From contig NZ_LUUB01000063.1 in NCBI RefSeq assembly GCF_001641635.1, positions 149,515 to 195,963 on the forward strand: a stretch of DNA of 46,449 nt, read 5' to 3'. The notes beneath the pieces are model-generated. The model ran no database searches, was not told the origin of the DNA, and saw only the letters and a list, made by a program, of their open reading frames with translations. This document shows, one piece after another, positions 8,914 through 16,997 of this stretch. This DNA is from Bradyrhizobium centrolobii (GTDB lineage Bacteria; Pseudomonadota; Alphaproteobacteria; Rhizobiales; Xanthobacteraceae). The translations under genes and the position numbers were made by a program. Position 1 is the stretch's first letter. The number at the start of each line of letters is the position of its first letter.

Positions 8914-10494
8914 CTACTCCACCATCTTCCGCAGCTCCGCCTTCGCCACCTTCTCCAACGTCGAGCGCGGCATGTCGTCGACGAGGCGGATCTCGCGCGG
9001 CAGCTTGAAGTCGGCAAGTCCTGCGCGGCAGGCGGCCATCACGCTGTCATGCAGGTCAGGCCGTGCGCCGGCGACGCCGCCCTGCGGGATGATGAAGACG
9101 ACAGGCACCTCGTCCAACATCGGATGTTTCTTCGCCACCACGGCCGCCTCGCGCACGCCGGGGACCACCGCGATCACCTGCTCGATCTCGGAGGCCGCGA
9201 CGTTCTCGCCGCCGACCTTCAGCATGTCCTTGGTGCGATCGCCGAACCTGATATAGCCGTTCTCCTGCCGCACGACGCGATCGCCGGTGACGAAGAAGCC
9301 GTGCTCGTCAAAGCTCTCGCGCGTCGCCGTCTCGTTGTGCAGATACTCCGCGAACAGCGACAGGCCGGGAATGCCCTTGATCGAGAGGTTGCCGGTGTCG
9401 CCGACCTCTGTCGGCCGGCCATCATCGTCGGTGATGCGGATCTCGTACTCCGGCGCCGCGCGGCCGATCGACATCGGAATGTTGGGCTGATCGACCTCGC
9501 CGATGATGCCGTGGGTGATGGTCTCGGTCATGCCCCACCAACCGATGATCTTGACGCCGAAGGCGGCAAAGGCCGGCGGCTCGTTGACCGCGGTGCCCCA
9601 CAGGCGGAATTTGTGGTTCCGGGGGATCTCGTGCTCGAGCAGCGCCTTCATGCAGAAGGGGATCGTCGAGGTCCAGGTCGAACCGTGCTCGTGCGCGACG
9701 GGCCAGAAGCGGCTCGCGGAGAAGCGCGGCTGGATCACGCAGGAGCCGCCGACCCACAGCGTTGCCAGCATGGAGTAGGCGAGGGCGTTGGTGTGAAACA
9801 GCGGCAGGTAAGTCTGATGCACGTCGCCGGCGTGCAAATCCTCATGTGCGGCGTTGATCTTGGCGCCCCATAGCGCATTGGCATGGGTCCAGAGCACCGC
9901 CTTGGGGCGCGATGTCGTGCCCGAGGTGTACTGCACGCTGCAAGGCGCGAGCGGATCGGTCGCGCGCCGCGGCCGGTCAGCGCTGTCGGCAAACAGCGCC
10001 TCGAAGTTATCTGCACGTGAAACGGCTTGCGCAGGCGCCACGCCGGCATCATGCGAGGTCACTGCCATCCAGCGCAGATTGCGGCAATGCTTTGCAACGA
10101 TCTCCGCATAGGCCGGCTGCGTGATCGCGGCGACGGCGCCGCAGTGATCGGCGAAATATTCCATTTCGGCCGGCGCCGAGCGCGTGTTGGTCGTCACCGC
10201 GATCGCGCCGAGCTCGACGCAGGCAAACCAGGCCAGCAGCGCCTCGATGCAATTGTCGAGATGGATCAGCACATATTCGCCCGGTTTCACGCCGCGCCTG
10301 GCGAGCCCGGCCGCGAGTGCGCCGACCCGGTCGTGAAACTCGCCATAGCTCCAGTGCCGCGCCGGCGCATCGAACGGCGCCCAGATCAGGAACGGATGAT
10401 CGCGGCGCACCTCGGCGCGCATCCTGAGCAGCCAGGGCACGTCGAGGCCTGCAAATGGACCCACGATTCCGGCTGCGGCTCGCGAATTCGGCAT
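8914..10494 (-). CDS. AMP-dependent acyl-CoA synthetase
   Basis: An ANL-superfamily ligase that activates a carboxylic acid through an acyl-AMP to its CoA thioester, 526 residues. The P-loop-like motif is YTSGTTSRPK (189-198); the usual Gly after TT is Ser here. The A5/A8 regions are visible as GWWGMTETI and GYIRFGDRTKDMLKVGGENV, and the C-terminal catalytic Lys region is PRSTLEKVAKAELRK, with Glu where most members have Gly (PRTxxGK). The start ATG has GGGAGGA ahead. It resembles the carnitine/crotonobetaine-CoA ligase (CaiC-like) subgroup, but the substrate is not readable. It is followed on the same strand upstream by a VOC protein gene 168 bases away, so co-transcription is possible. Confidence 0.88.
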   Translation of the reverse strand: MPNSRAAAGIVGPFAGLDVPWLLRMRAEVRRDHPFLIWAPFDAPARHWSYGEFHDRVGALAAGLARRGVKPGEYVLIHLDNCIEALLAWFACVELGAIAVTTNTRSAPAEMEYFADHCGAVAAITQPAYAEIVAKHCRNLRWMAVTSHDAGVAPAQAVSRADNFEALFADSADRPRRATDPLAPCSVQYTSGTTSRPKAVLWTHANALWGAKINAAHEDLHAGDVHQTYLPLFHTNALAYSMLATLWVGGSCVIQPRFSASRFWPVAHEHGSTWTSTIPFCMKALLEHEIPRNHKFRLWGTAVNEPPAFAAFGVKIIGWWGMTETITHGIIGEVDQPNIPMSIGRAAPEYEIRITDDDGRPTEVGDTGNLSIKGIPGLSLFAEYLHNETATRESFDEHGFFVTGDRVVRQENGYIRFGDRTKDMLKVGGENVAASEIEQVIAVVPGVREAAVVAKKHPMLDEVPVVFIIPQGGVAGARPDLHDSVMAACRAGLADFKLPREIRLVDDMPRSTLEKVAKAELRKMVE

Positions 10495-10661
10495 AAGTCC
10501 TCCCGTCCAGCCTGTTTTGGATTACGGCTGCTTTGTTGTCGGGAGTCTTTCTGCCATTCGCTGGGGGAAGGATCAAATGCGCGGCTATGCCTTGCTGGAG
10601 CGCCTATCCTCTCCTCCGTCATGGCCGGGCATGACGACGGAGCGAGTGGCGCCCTCGCGCT

Positions 10662-11072
10662 CTAATCCTCGTACGAGGAAATCTCGATCAGGCTGCCATC
10701 GGGATCGCGGCAATAGACCGAGCGCAGCGTGCCGCGGGCGCCCTGCCTGGGAACCGGGCCCTCCTCGATCGCGACGCCGTTTGCCTGCAAATGCGCCACC
10801 ACCTCGTCGGGCGTGGCGGAGGTGAGGAAGCACAGATCCTCGCTGCCGGCGGTCTGGTGGTCCGCGGTGAACCATTCCACCTTGTCCGCATTGCGCGGCC
10901 GGACGTTTATCTTCTGGTTACCGAATTGAAGCGAAGTCCGCGGCGCTTTGCCGCCGCCGGGGTCGAAGACCTTGACTTCCATGCCGAGGATCTTGCGATA
11001 CCACTCGGTGGTGCGTGCGACGTCCGCGACGTTGATCACGAGGTGATCGAGGGCCTCGACCTTGACCGGCAT
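10662..11072 (-). CDS. VOC family protein (glyoxalase/dioxygenase fold)
   Basis: A 136-residue single-domain vicinal oxygen chelate protein. The first metal ligand is the His of ALDHLVINV, the N-terminal beta-alpha-beta motif continues TTEWYRKILGMEV, and the second half has SVYCRDPDGSLIEISSY, whose Glu is the usual last ligand. It belongs to the virulence-like/fosfomycin-resistance-like VOC subgroup by appearance; the reaction is unknown. It is divergent from the TctC-type gene at 11194, with a 120-base shared promoter region. Confidence 0.85.
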   Translation of the reverse strand: MPVKVEALDHLVINVADVARTTEWYRKILGMEVKVFDPGGGKAPRTSLQFGNQKINVRPRNADKVEWFTADHQTAGSEDLCFLTSATPDEVVAHLQANGVAIEEGPVPRQGARGTLRSVYCRDPDGSLIEISSYED

Positions 11073-11193
11073 GCCTTGTCCTTTGCCTTATCCTTTCGTC
11101 GCGGCGTGCCGCGCGCACTTTCCGCGTGCGGCAAGCTTTGTTACAAGCCGGCCACGACGCTTTCAAGAACAACAAGTCGGGAGAGACCTTGAG

Positions 11194-12168
11194 ATGATCA
11201 CACGCCGTACCGCGCTGGGCCTGCTCGCTGCCAGTCCGCTTGCAGCCACCCCGCTGTCGAAGGCGCTTGCCGCCGATTATCCGGCTCGTCCGGTGAAATG
11301 GGTGGTCGGCTATCCGCCGGGCGGGGCCACCGACATCCTGGCGCGGCTGATCGGCCAGCGGCTGTCGGAAAAGTTCGGACAGCAATTCGTGATCGAGAAC
11401 AAGCCGGGCGCCGGCAACAATATCGGCACCGAATCCGTCATCAACGCCGAGCCCGACGGCTACACGCTGCTGCTGGTCAATCCGGCCAACTACATCAACG
11501 CCTCGCTCTACGCCAATCTGAAGTTCGACTTCGTGCGCGACGTTGCGCCGGTCGCTTCGTTCCAGCGCGTGCCGAACGTGATGACCGTCAACAAGGATGT
11601 TCCGGCGAAGAACGTCGCCGAGTTCATCGAGTATGTGAAGGCCAATCCCGGCAAGGTGAACATGGCCTCGTCCGGCAACGGCACCTCGGTGCATCTCTCC
11701 GGCGAGATGTTCATGGCGATGACCGGCTGCAAGATGCAGCACGTGCCCTATCGCGGCGCGGCGCCCGCGATCACCGACATGCTCGGCGGCCAGGTGCAGG
11801 TGATCTTCGACAACATGCCATCGATCATCCAGCACATCCGCTCCGGCTCGCTTCGCGCGCTCGGTGTCACCACCGCGCAGCGCTCGCCGCAACTGCCCGA
11901 CGTGCAGGCGATCGCGGAAACCGTTCCGAACTACGAGGCCAGCGCGCTGTTCGGCATGGGCGCGCCGAAGAACACGCCGAAAGAGATCATCACCAAGCTC
12001 AACAACGAGATCAACACGCTCATGAAGGAGCCGGACATGACCAAGCGCCTGGTCGAGCTCGGCGGCGAGCCGCGGGTGCAGACGCCGGAGGCGTTCGGCG
12101 AGGAGATCAAGGCCGAGACCGAAAAGTGGAAGAAGGTCGTCGAGTTCGCCGGCCTCAAGGTCGAGTAG
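11194..12168 (+). CDS. Tripartite tricarboxylate transporter substrate-binding protein (TctC/Bug family)
   Basis: A periplasmic solute receptor of 324 residues. The N-terminus MITRRTALGLLAAS carries a twin-Arg-like signal, with cleavage likely after ALA in KALAADYPARPV. The family hallmark block YPARPVKWVVGYPPGG...D is present, as are GTESVINAEPDGYTLL and HVPYRGAAPAITDMLGGQV. The start is chosen at 11194 because GGGAGAGA sits just upstream. No tctA or tctB membrane genes follow, so it is one of the many orphan Bug receptors found in betaproteobacteria and rhizobia. The adjacent acyl-CoA synthetase hints at carboxylate uptake, which is inference only. A terminator follows directly. Confidence 0.92.
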   Translation: MITRRTALGLLAASPLAATPLSKALAADYPARPVKWVVGYPPGGATDILARLIGQRLSEKFGQQFVIENKPGAGNNIGTESVINAEPDGYTLLLVNPANYINASLYANLKFDFVRDVAPVASFQRVPNVMTVNKDVPAKNVAEFIEYVKANPGKVNMASSGNGTSVHLSGEMFMAMTGCKMQHVPYRGAAPAITDMLGGQVQVIFDNMPSIIQHIRSGSLRALGVTTAQRSPQLPDVQAIAETVPNYEASALFGMGAPKNTPKEIITKLNNEINTLMKEPDMTKRLVELGGEPRVQTPEAFGEEIKAETEKWKKVVEFAGLKVE

Positions 12169-12192
12169 CGATCTTGTGATGGCCAGGAATGG

Positions 12193-12220
12193 AGCCCTGC
12201 CGTATGGCAGGGCTTTTTTC
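12193..12220 (+). terminator. Rho-independent terminator after the TctC-type gene
   Basis: Stem AGCCCTGCC / GGCAGGGCT with loop GTAT, then TTTTTTC. It starts 25 bases after the stop codon. Confidence 0.92.
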
Positions 12221-12244
12221 TTGCGTGCCTAACCCCGTTGATCT

Positions 12245-12255
12245 GGAATAAAACG
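12245..12255 (+). promoter_or_regulatory. Shared upstream element of DUF3551 gene 1 (candidate promoter)
   Basis: GGAATAAAACGG occurs 74 bases before the start codon. GGAATAAATCGG occurs 73 bases before the paralogue's start at 12798, and both are followed by a similar AAACCT. The conserved position suggests a promoter element, perhaps read by an ECF-type sigma factor; that class is a guess. Confidence 0.45.
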
Positions 12256-12318
12256 GTGCGCTGAAACCTGATGATATGTGGCGCCGCATCTCGCGCCATG
12301 AAGAAAGGAGTTGGGATC

Positions 12319-12597
12319 ATGCGCAAGACGCAATTGGCGCTGCTGACGCTCGGCGCGACGGTTCTTGCCGGTTTTGTCAACGTCACTCCCGCGGCGGCGC
12401 GCGTCTACCCTTGGTGCGCGCAGGGCGGCGAGTTCGACTATCCCGGCGAATGCGCCTACAGCACCTATGAGCAATGTCAGGCCAGCGTCTCCGGCCGCCT
12501 GCTGTACTGCGGTCCCAATCCGCTTGTCGCCTATGGCCAGGCGCCTTGGCCGCAACCGCAGCCGCGCCGGCGCACCCGGCCCGTCGCGCCCTATTAG
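12319..12597 (+). CDS. DUF3551 family secreted protein, copy 1
   Basis: A 92-residue protein of a family abundant in Bradyrhizobium, function unknown. It begins with a signal peptide (MRKTQLALLTLGATVLAGF, cleavage likely at AAARVYP). The mature part has the family pattern YPWCAQGG, then YPGECAYSTYEQCQASVSGR and YCGPNP, with four Cys that could form two disulfides. The C-terminus is Pro/Arg rich (QPQPRRRTRP). RBS AAAGGAG precedes the chosen ATG by nine bases; an earlier in-frame ATG lacks one. It forms a tandem pair with the gene at 12798. Confidence 0.85.
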   Translation: MRKTQLALLTLGATVLAGFVNVTPAAARVYPWCAQGGEFDYPGECAYSTYEQCQASVSGRLLYCGPNPLVAYGQAPWPQPQPRRRTRPVAPY

Positions 12598-12724
12598 AGG
12601 CGGGCTCAGCCTGTTATTCGCGAGGCGCGAGCGTTCCGCCGGCTGACCGTACCGATGCCGATCAAGCCACACGATCTACCAAAGTGGCCACGGCACGGCG
12701 CAGAGATTTCTGTCGGACTGCTCC

Positions 12725-12735
12725 GGAATAAATCG
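12725..12735 (+). promoter_or_regulatory. Shared upstream element of DUF3551 gene 2 (candidate promoter)
   Basis: GGAATAAATCGG, with the same placement as the element before DUF3551 gene 1. The surrounding 70 bases are also recognisably related (GTGGGGTCGCATCTCACGC against GTGGCGCCGCATCTCGCGC), showing that the duplication included the promoter region. Confidence 0.45.
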
Positions 12736-12797
12736 GCTTCGCAAAACCTTTCTCACTGTGGGGTCGCATCTCACGCGGCGAGCATGGGAGATCGGTC

Positions 12798-13061
12798 ATG
12801 CGCAAGACGCAATTAGTACTGGGCACCATGGTCCTTGCAGGGCTCGCCGGCATCGATCCGGCGCGTGCGGATTATGATTATCCGTGGTGCATTCAGGGTG
12901 CGGCATACGACTATCCCGGCGACTGCTCCTATCAAACCCGCGAGCAGTGTCTGCTGAGCGTGTCCGGTCGCAAGGGCTATTGCGCGCAGAATCCAGCCTT
13001 CCTGATCACCAGGCCCCCGTTTCAGCCAATACCGCGCGGCCGGCACCTTCCCCCCGCCTAG
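12798..13061 (+). CDS. DUF3551 family secreted protein, copy 2
   Basis: An 87-residue paralogue of the preceding gene. The first residues are nearly identical (MRKTQL.L), a signal peptide ends at about ARADYDYP, and the core YPWCIQGAAYDYPGDCSY, then REQCLLSVSGRKGYC, keeps the four Cys. The C-terminus again is Pro/Arg rich. Because each copy has its own conserved upstream element, each is probably transcribed separately. Envelope or stress role is possible but not shown. Confidence 0.85.
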   Translation: MRKTQLVLGTMVLAGLAGIDPARADYDYPWCIQGAAYDYPGDCSYQTREQCLLSVSGRKGYCAQNPAFLITRPPFQPIPRGRHLPPA

Positions 13062-13203
13062 GAGTCCGAGCACGCGTGACGAGGCCGCCCGGCAGGCCGG
13101 ACTTGTCATACGTGAAGCATCCTGACCTGCCTTGCTGCACATCACGCGCTTGTGCGCCTGGAGAGGCTCGCCTTCCGTCTTGACGCCATCCTGCGTGTGC
13201 CTA

Positions 13204-13225
13204 TACTAAACCATATGGTTAAGTA
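13204..13225 (+). promoter_or_regulatory. Palindromic operator over the start of the ArsR-type gene
   Basis: A 22-bp inverted repeat with central AACCATATGGTT and outer arms TACT and AGTA, with only one mismatched pair. It contains the ATG start codon of the regulator gene (13215) and overlaps a TATACT -10-like hexamer. Such a position is typical for autorepression by ArsR-family proteins. Confidence 0.75.
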
Positions 13226-13667
13226 TCAGGACGAGACGCTGGACCGAACCTTTGCCGCGCTTTCCGATCCGACCCGACGTGCGCTGCTGGCACGCCTCGG
13301 CGAACAGGACAGCCTGTCGGTGAGCGAGCTGGCGGCGCCGTTTCCGATCTCGCTACCGGCGATCATGAAGCATCTCGACGTGCTGACGGATGCTGGCCTG
13401 ATCGTGCGGGAGAAGACCGGGCGCACGGTTTCCTGCCGGCTCACCGCGAAGCCGATGGAGCAGGCAATGAACTGGCTCAATCGCTACGCGCAGTTCTGGT
13501 CCGACAATTTTGACCGCCTTGCCGCCTTTGTGGAGGAAGACCCATGGCCAACGCAGCCGTCAACGCCGATATCAGCGCCACCGAACGCCCAAGCCTCACG
13601 CTCACGCGCCGGCTCCGCGCGCGGCCGGAAAAAGTCTACGCCGCCTGGACGCAGGCCGAGCAGCTAG
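13215..13667 (+). CDS. ArsR/SmtB-type winged-helix transcriptional regulator
   Basis: A metal-free ArsR-like repressor of the type paired with SRPBCC proteins, 150 residues. The winged helix lies at about residues 8-95: TFAALSDPTRRALLARL, then LSVSELAAPFPISLPAIMKHLDVLTDAGLI as recognition helix, and VREKTGRTVSCRL as wing. No metal-binding Cys cluster is present. The C-terminus overlaps the next gene by 124 bases, and those last 40 residues are low-complexity Pro/Arg/Ser, so they may be a by-product of the coding overlap. The palindrome at 13204-13225 suggests it represses its own operon. Confidence 0.88.
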   Translation: MVKYQDETLDRTFAALSDPTRRALLARLGEQDSLSVSELAAPFPISLPAIMKHLDVLTDAGLIVREKTGRTVSCRLTAKPMEQAMNWLNRYAQFWSDNFDRLAAFVEEDPWPTQPSTPISAPPNAQASRSRAGSARGRKKSTPPGRRPSS

Positions 13668-14011
13668 TGCAATGGTTCGGGCCACCGAACATGAAGCCGG
13701 CCACGCTGAGTGCGGAGCTCGACGTGCGCGCCGGCGGACGCTACCGGATCAGCTTCACCCGCGACGATGGCGAATATTTCGAGGCCGGGGGTATCTATCG
13801 CGAGGTCGTGCCGAACGAGCGGCTGGTCTTCACCTGGGCCTGGCACTCGACGCCGGAACGCGAGTCGCTGGTAACGATCTCGCTGAAGCCGGACAGCGCC
13901 GGCACGCTGATGGTTTTCCATCACGCCCAGTTCTTCGATGAAACCGCACGCGACAACCATCAGCGCGGCTGGAGCTCGTTCTTCGACAAGCTCGACGCCT
14001 TCGTCGCCTGA
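13544..14011 (+). CDS. SRPBCC (AHSA1-like) domain protein
   Basis: A 155-residue START/AHSA1-type ligand-binding-fold protein. Family pattern: LTLTRRLRARPEKVYAAWTQAEQLVQWFGP at the N-terminus, then GGRYRISFTRDDGEYFEAGGIYREVVPNERLVFTW, and the closing helix GWSSFFDKLDAFV. GAGGAAGACCC before the ATG provides an RBS inside the preceding gene. The long overlap with the ArsR-type gene points to a single transcription unit; this pairing is common in proteobacteria and Actinobacteria, but the ligand is unknown. Confidence 0.9.
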   Translation: MANAAVNADISATERPSLTLTRRLRARPEKVYAAWTQAEQLVQWFGPPNMKPATLSAELDVRAGGRYRISFTRDDGEYFEAGGIYREVVPNERLVFTWAWHSTPERESLVTISLKPDSAGTLMVFHHAQFFDETARDNHQRGWSSFFDKLDAFVA

Positions 14012-14027
14012 CACCATGGAGGAAACC

Positions 14028-14765
14028 ATGCAACAACATCAGATCGTCTCGCGCGAACAATGGCTCGCGGCCCGCAAAGCTCACCTCGCCCATGAGAAGG
14101 AGTTTTCGCAGGCCCGCGAACGGCTCGCCGAGGAGCGCCGCCAGCTTCCCTGGGTGAAGGTCGACAAGAACTACGTTTTCGACGGACCGAACGGCAAGGT
14201 GACGCTCGGCGACCTCTTCAGGGGCCGTCCGCAGCTCGTCGTCCAGCACGTGATGTTCGCACCGGACTGGGACGCCGCCTGCAAGAGCTGCTCGTTCTGG
14301 GCCGATGGCTTTGAACGCATGGTGCCGCACCTCGCTGCGCGCGACACCACCATGGTCGCGGTCTCGCTGGCCCCGGTCATCAAGCTCGAGGCCTTCAAGA
14401 AGCGGATGGGCTGGACCTTCGACTGGGTCTCCTCAGGGAGTAACGACTTCAATTACGATTACGAGGTCACGTTCACGCGCGAGCAGATCGACAAGGGTGT
14501 GCCGAAATACAATTTCGGCACCACGCCGTTCTACGGTCCCGAGCTGCCCGGAATCAGCGTGTTCTACCGCAACGAGGCCGGCGAGATCTTCCACACCTAT
14601 TCCTGCTTCGCCCGCGGTCTCGACATGATGAACGCCGCCTATCAGTACCTCGACCTCACCCCGCTCGGCCGCCACGAGGAGGGCCTGCCCTATCCGATGG
14701 ACTGGGTCCGGCTGCGCGACCAGTACGAGCCGGAGGCGACGAAGGCGTCGTGCTGCCACGGGTGA
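14028..14765 (+). CDS. DUF899 family thioredoxin-like protein
   Basis: A 245-residue member of DUF899, a thioredoxin-fold family of unknown activity. Visible landmarks: the N-terminal helix VSREQWLAARKAHLAHEKE, DLFRGRPQLVVQHVMFAPDW, then CKSCSFWADGF with two Cys two residues apart at the position of a thioredoxin active site, and GISVFYRNEAGEIFHTYSCFARGLD. The C-terminus ends CCHG. The start is put at the second ATG (14028) because GGAGG lies six bases before it; an ATG at 14016 has none. It is third in the ArsR/SRPBCC operon, which often contains a DUF899 gene. Confidence 0.9.
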   Translation: MQQHQIVSREQWLAARKAHLAHEKEFSQARERLAEERRQLPWVKVDKNYVFDGPNGKVTLGDLFRGRPQLVVQHVMFAPDWDAACKSCSFWADGFERMVPHLAARDTTMVAVSLAPVIKLEAFKKRMGWTFDWVSSGSNDFNYDYEVTFTREQIDKGVPKYNFGTTPFYGPELPGISVFYRNEAGEIFHTYSCFARGLDMMNAAYQYLDLTPLGRHEEGLPYPMDWVRLRDQYEPEATKASCCHG

Positions 14766-14793
14766 GGGGATCGATTTGCCTGCCCTGTACGAC

Positions 14794-14899
14794 GCTGTCA
14801 TCGCCCGACTTGATCAGGCGATCCGGTATTCCAGAGAGCCTGATGGCTACGGAGAAGCCGCGGTGTACTGGATTCCCCGCTTTCGCGGGGAATGACAGC
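14794..14899. repeat. Palindromic intergenic repeat, family F
   Basis: The outer arms are GCTGTCAT and ATGACAGC. Inside is a GGATTCCCCGCTTTCGCGGGG hairpin on the right, and CGATCCGGTATTCC on the left. It lies between the convergent DUF899 and protease genes and may stop transcription from both. Confidence 0.65.
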
Positions 14900-14929
14900 T
14901 GAGCTTGGGGCGGCAGGGCGCCTCTCACC

Positions 14930-16177
14930 TCATCGCTTCGCGTCCGCCTGCTCGGTGCCGTTGCAGGAGATCAGCATCGTGTAGGCGCGGGCGTTGCCGG
15001 CGATGTCGGCGGTCTTGAGCTCGCCCTTCGGTTCGGCGGTCTGATAGGGGACCACCGAATTGTCGAGAAAGTCGCGCAACGCGCCGGTCTTGATGGCGAA
15101 GTTGATGTTCTCGGTAAGTTGTCCGGTCTCCTTGATCATCCTCAGCGCGTTGAGTTTGGACACGACGACGCCTGCCACCTGACCGGACATATCGAACACG
15201 GGCCCGCCGCTGTTGCCCGCCTGGATCGCCGCGCTGATCTGCAGGCGTCCTGTGTCGTTGCGGATGCCGCTGAGTGAACTCACGATGCCGGTCGTCACGG
15301 TCAGGTCGGAGGTGAGCAGGCCGTGCAGGGGAAAGCCGATGGCCACGACGGAATTGCCGGAGTGCATCGAGCGATCGCGGATTCTTGCAAAGTCCTTGAA
15401 TGTGGCCGTCGTCGGCGCCTGTAGCAGCGCGAGATCATTGGTCGCATCGCTGGATACGACCCGCAGCACCATCGCGGCCTCGCCGGCGAGATTGCCCTTG
15501 ATGTCCCCGACGCAGCCGTCAATCACGTGATGATTGGTCACGATATGCCCGCTGGGGCTGACCACGAAGCCCGTGCCGCTCATGCTCACGGCGCGACTGG
15601 ATCTGCCTGCTGGCGGGGGCGCCTGCTTATCCGCCGTGGCCGCCGGCTTCGCTCCACCCTTCGTAAAATCACCCGCCTTGTCGATCCCGTCGGCCCTGAC
15701 CCTGGTGACGCAATTGGCCAGTGCTGCGATCAGCGGCGCCGTCGAGGTCAGTTGGAATTGCAGCGCAGTGCGGCCCGCGGTCGCCACCATCAGGCTCGCC
15801 TTCTGTAACGCGCGGGTGACGTTGGGCGGCATGATGGCGGTGAGCATGTTCGGCGCGTTGGCGGTCGCGAACAGCCGCGCCTGCTCCTGGCCATCGAAGA
15901 TGACGTCGATCGCGGCGTTCTCGCCCTTGGTGAACTTGAAGGCAGGGCTGGCAAAGCTCAGGAGCCATGAGCCGGCGACGTTCTGGCCGACCACAAGGCT
16001 GACGCCGTTGGCATAGGGTGCGGTCGCCGCACAATGCGAGAAGGCGCGGGTTTCGTCGTTGGTGAAGGCGCCGCCGATCCAGTTGCCGGTACTTACCGAG
16101 CCGAACGGCCCCGCCGCATTCGCAACTCCGATCGCAAGCGCCTGCAGTACGCACGCGACGACAGCCGACTTCAACAT
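14930..16177 (-). CDS. Secreted trypsin-like serine protease (S1C/HtrA-like, no PDZ)
   Basis: A 415-residue protein with a signal peptide (MLKSAVVACVLQALAIGVAN, cut near ANAAG). The first 170 residues form an unassigned domain with paired Cys. The protease domain follows with His in TNHHVIDGC (H217), Asp in TNDLALLQ (D248) and Ser in AGNSGGPV (S323), a complete catalytic triad. There is no PDZ domain after it, so it is not a classical DegP; it resembles the short trypsin-like proteases common in Bradyrhizobium. The start at 16177 is preferred to an in-frame ATG 30 bases earlier because that one would add a hydrophilic stretch before the signal peptide. Probably periplasmic. Confidence 0.85.
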   Translation of the reverse strand: MLKSAVVACVLQALAIGVANAAGPFGSVSTGNWIGGAFTNDETRAFSHCAATAPYANGVSLVVGQNVAGSWLLSFASPAFKFTKGENAAIDVIFDGQEQARLFATANAPNMLTAIMPPNVTRALQKASLMVATAGRTALQFQLTSTAPLIAALANCVTRVRADGIDKAGDFTKGGAKPAATADKQAPPPAGRSSRAVSMSGTGFVVSPSGHIVTNHHVIDGCVGDIKGNLAGEAAMVLRVVSSDATNDLALLQAPTTATFKDFARIRDRSMHSGNSVVAIGFPLHGLLTSDLTVTTGIVSSLSGIRNDTGRLQISAAIQAGNSGGPVFDMSGQVAGVVVSKLNALRMIKETGQLTENINFAIKTGALRDFLDNSVVPYQTAEPKGELKTADIAGNARAYTMLISCNGTEQADAKR

Positions 16178-16308
16178 CTCAACGCCCCCGGAACGCCATG
16201 ATCGCATCTTATCTGTCGAATCCGATGCTGCGCAACCGGCAGTTGTCTACACAGATTGTGTTTCCTCGAACGACTTTTCGGGCTTGCCATCACTTTGCGG
16301 TGCGGTAT

Positions 16309-16325
16309 ACTTTGCGATACAAAGT
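16309..16325 (+). promoter_or_regulatory. Operator-like palindrome 1 of the regulator/prenyltransferase operon
   Basis: ACTTTGCGATACAAAGT, that is ACTTTG-N5-CAAAGT, directly behind a GGTATAC that could be part of a -10 box. A further ACTTTG half-site lies at 16292-16297. The same palindrome recurs at 17383-17399, and the operon encodes its own winged-helix regulator. Confidence 0.7.
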
Positions 16326-16379
16326 GATCGGGTAAGCGATCCCAGGAAACGCGGACGGAGCGAGGTTTTGGCGTTGCAG

Positions 16380-16997
16380 ATGCGCGATCTCGACAAGGCA
16401 CTGGCGGACATCGTGGCGATCCGCAGCCAGATCGCGGCCGGCACGGCGTTCCGCGGCTACGGTCCGGCGACGATGGCGGCAACCGGCGCCGTCGCGCTGA
16501 TCACCGCGATCCTGCAATTCTGGCTGCTCGGCGATCCCACGGGCGAGCCGCTCGGCTTCTTTCTCGGCTGGTTCGTTGCCGCCGTGCTCTCCGGCCTGAT
16601 GATCTGGGTCGAGATGCGCGCACGTTCGCGCCGCCATCATTCCGGTCTCGCCGACGCCATGATCCATCAGGCGGCCGAGCAGTTCCTCCCCGCCGGCATC
16701 GCCGGCGTGCTGCTTGCGGTGGTGATGTGGAAGTTCGCCGCCGAAACGCTCTGGCTGCTGCCCGGCCTGTGGCAGATCCTGGTGTCGCTCGGCATCTTCG
16801 CCTCCGTCCGTTCGCTGCCGCGCACCGTCGCGCTGGCCGGCGCCTGGTATTTCGTCTCGGGCTTCGTGGTGGTGGTGCTGGCGAGCCAAACCCACACGCT
16901 GTCGCCCTGGAGCATGGGCCTGCCTTTCGTGATCGGCCAGTCGGTGATGGCGGCCATTCTGTATTTCGCGTCCGGAGACCATGATGTCGAAGATTGA
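16380..16997 (+). CDS. Multi-pass membrane protein of the HTH/UppS operon
   Basis: About 205 residues with a short soluble N-terminal segment (MRDLDKALADIVAIRSQIA) and five to six hydrophobic helices, for example MAATGAVALITAILQFWLL, LGFFLGWFVAAVLSGLMIW, GIAGVLLAVVMWKFAAETL, ILVSLGIFASV, and GAWYFVSGFVVVVLASQ. I do not recognise a named family, but similar proteins stand next to HTH_34 regulators in other proteobacteria. The start is uncertain: ATG 16380 is listed, but TTG at 16374 has a better distance to the GGAGCGAGG stretch. The 3' end overlaps the regulator gene, which implies coupled translation. Confidence 0.7.
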   Translation: MRDLDKALADIVAIRSQIAAGTAFRGYGPATMAATGAVALITAILQFWLLGDPTGEPLGFFLGWFVAAVLSGLMIWVEMRARSRRHHSGLADAMIHQAAEQFLPAGIAGVLLAVVMWKFAAETLWLLPGLWQILVSLGIFASVRSLPRTVALAGAWYFVSGFVVVVLASQTHTLSPWSMGLPFVIGQSVMAAILYFASGDHDVED

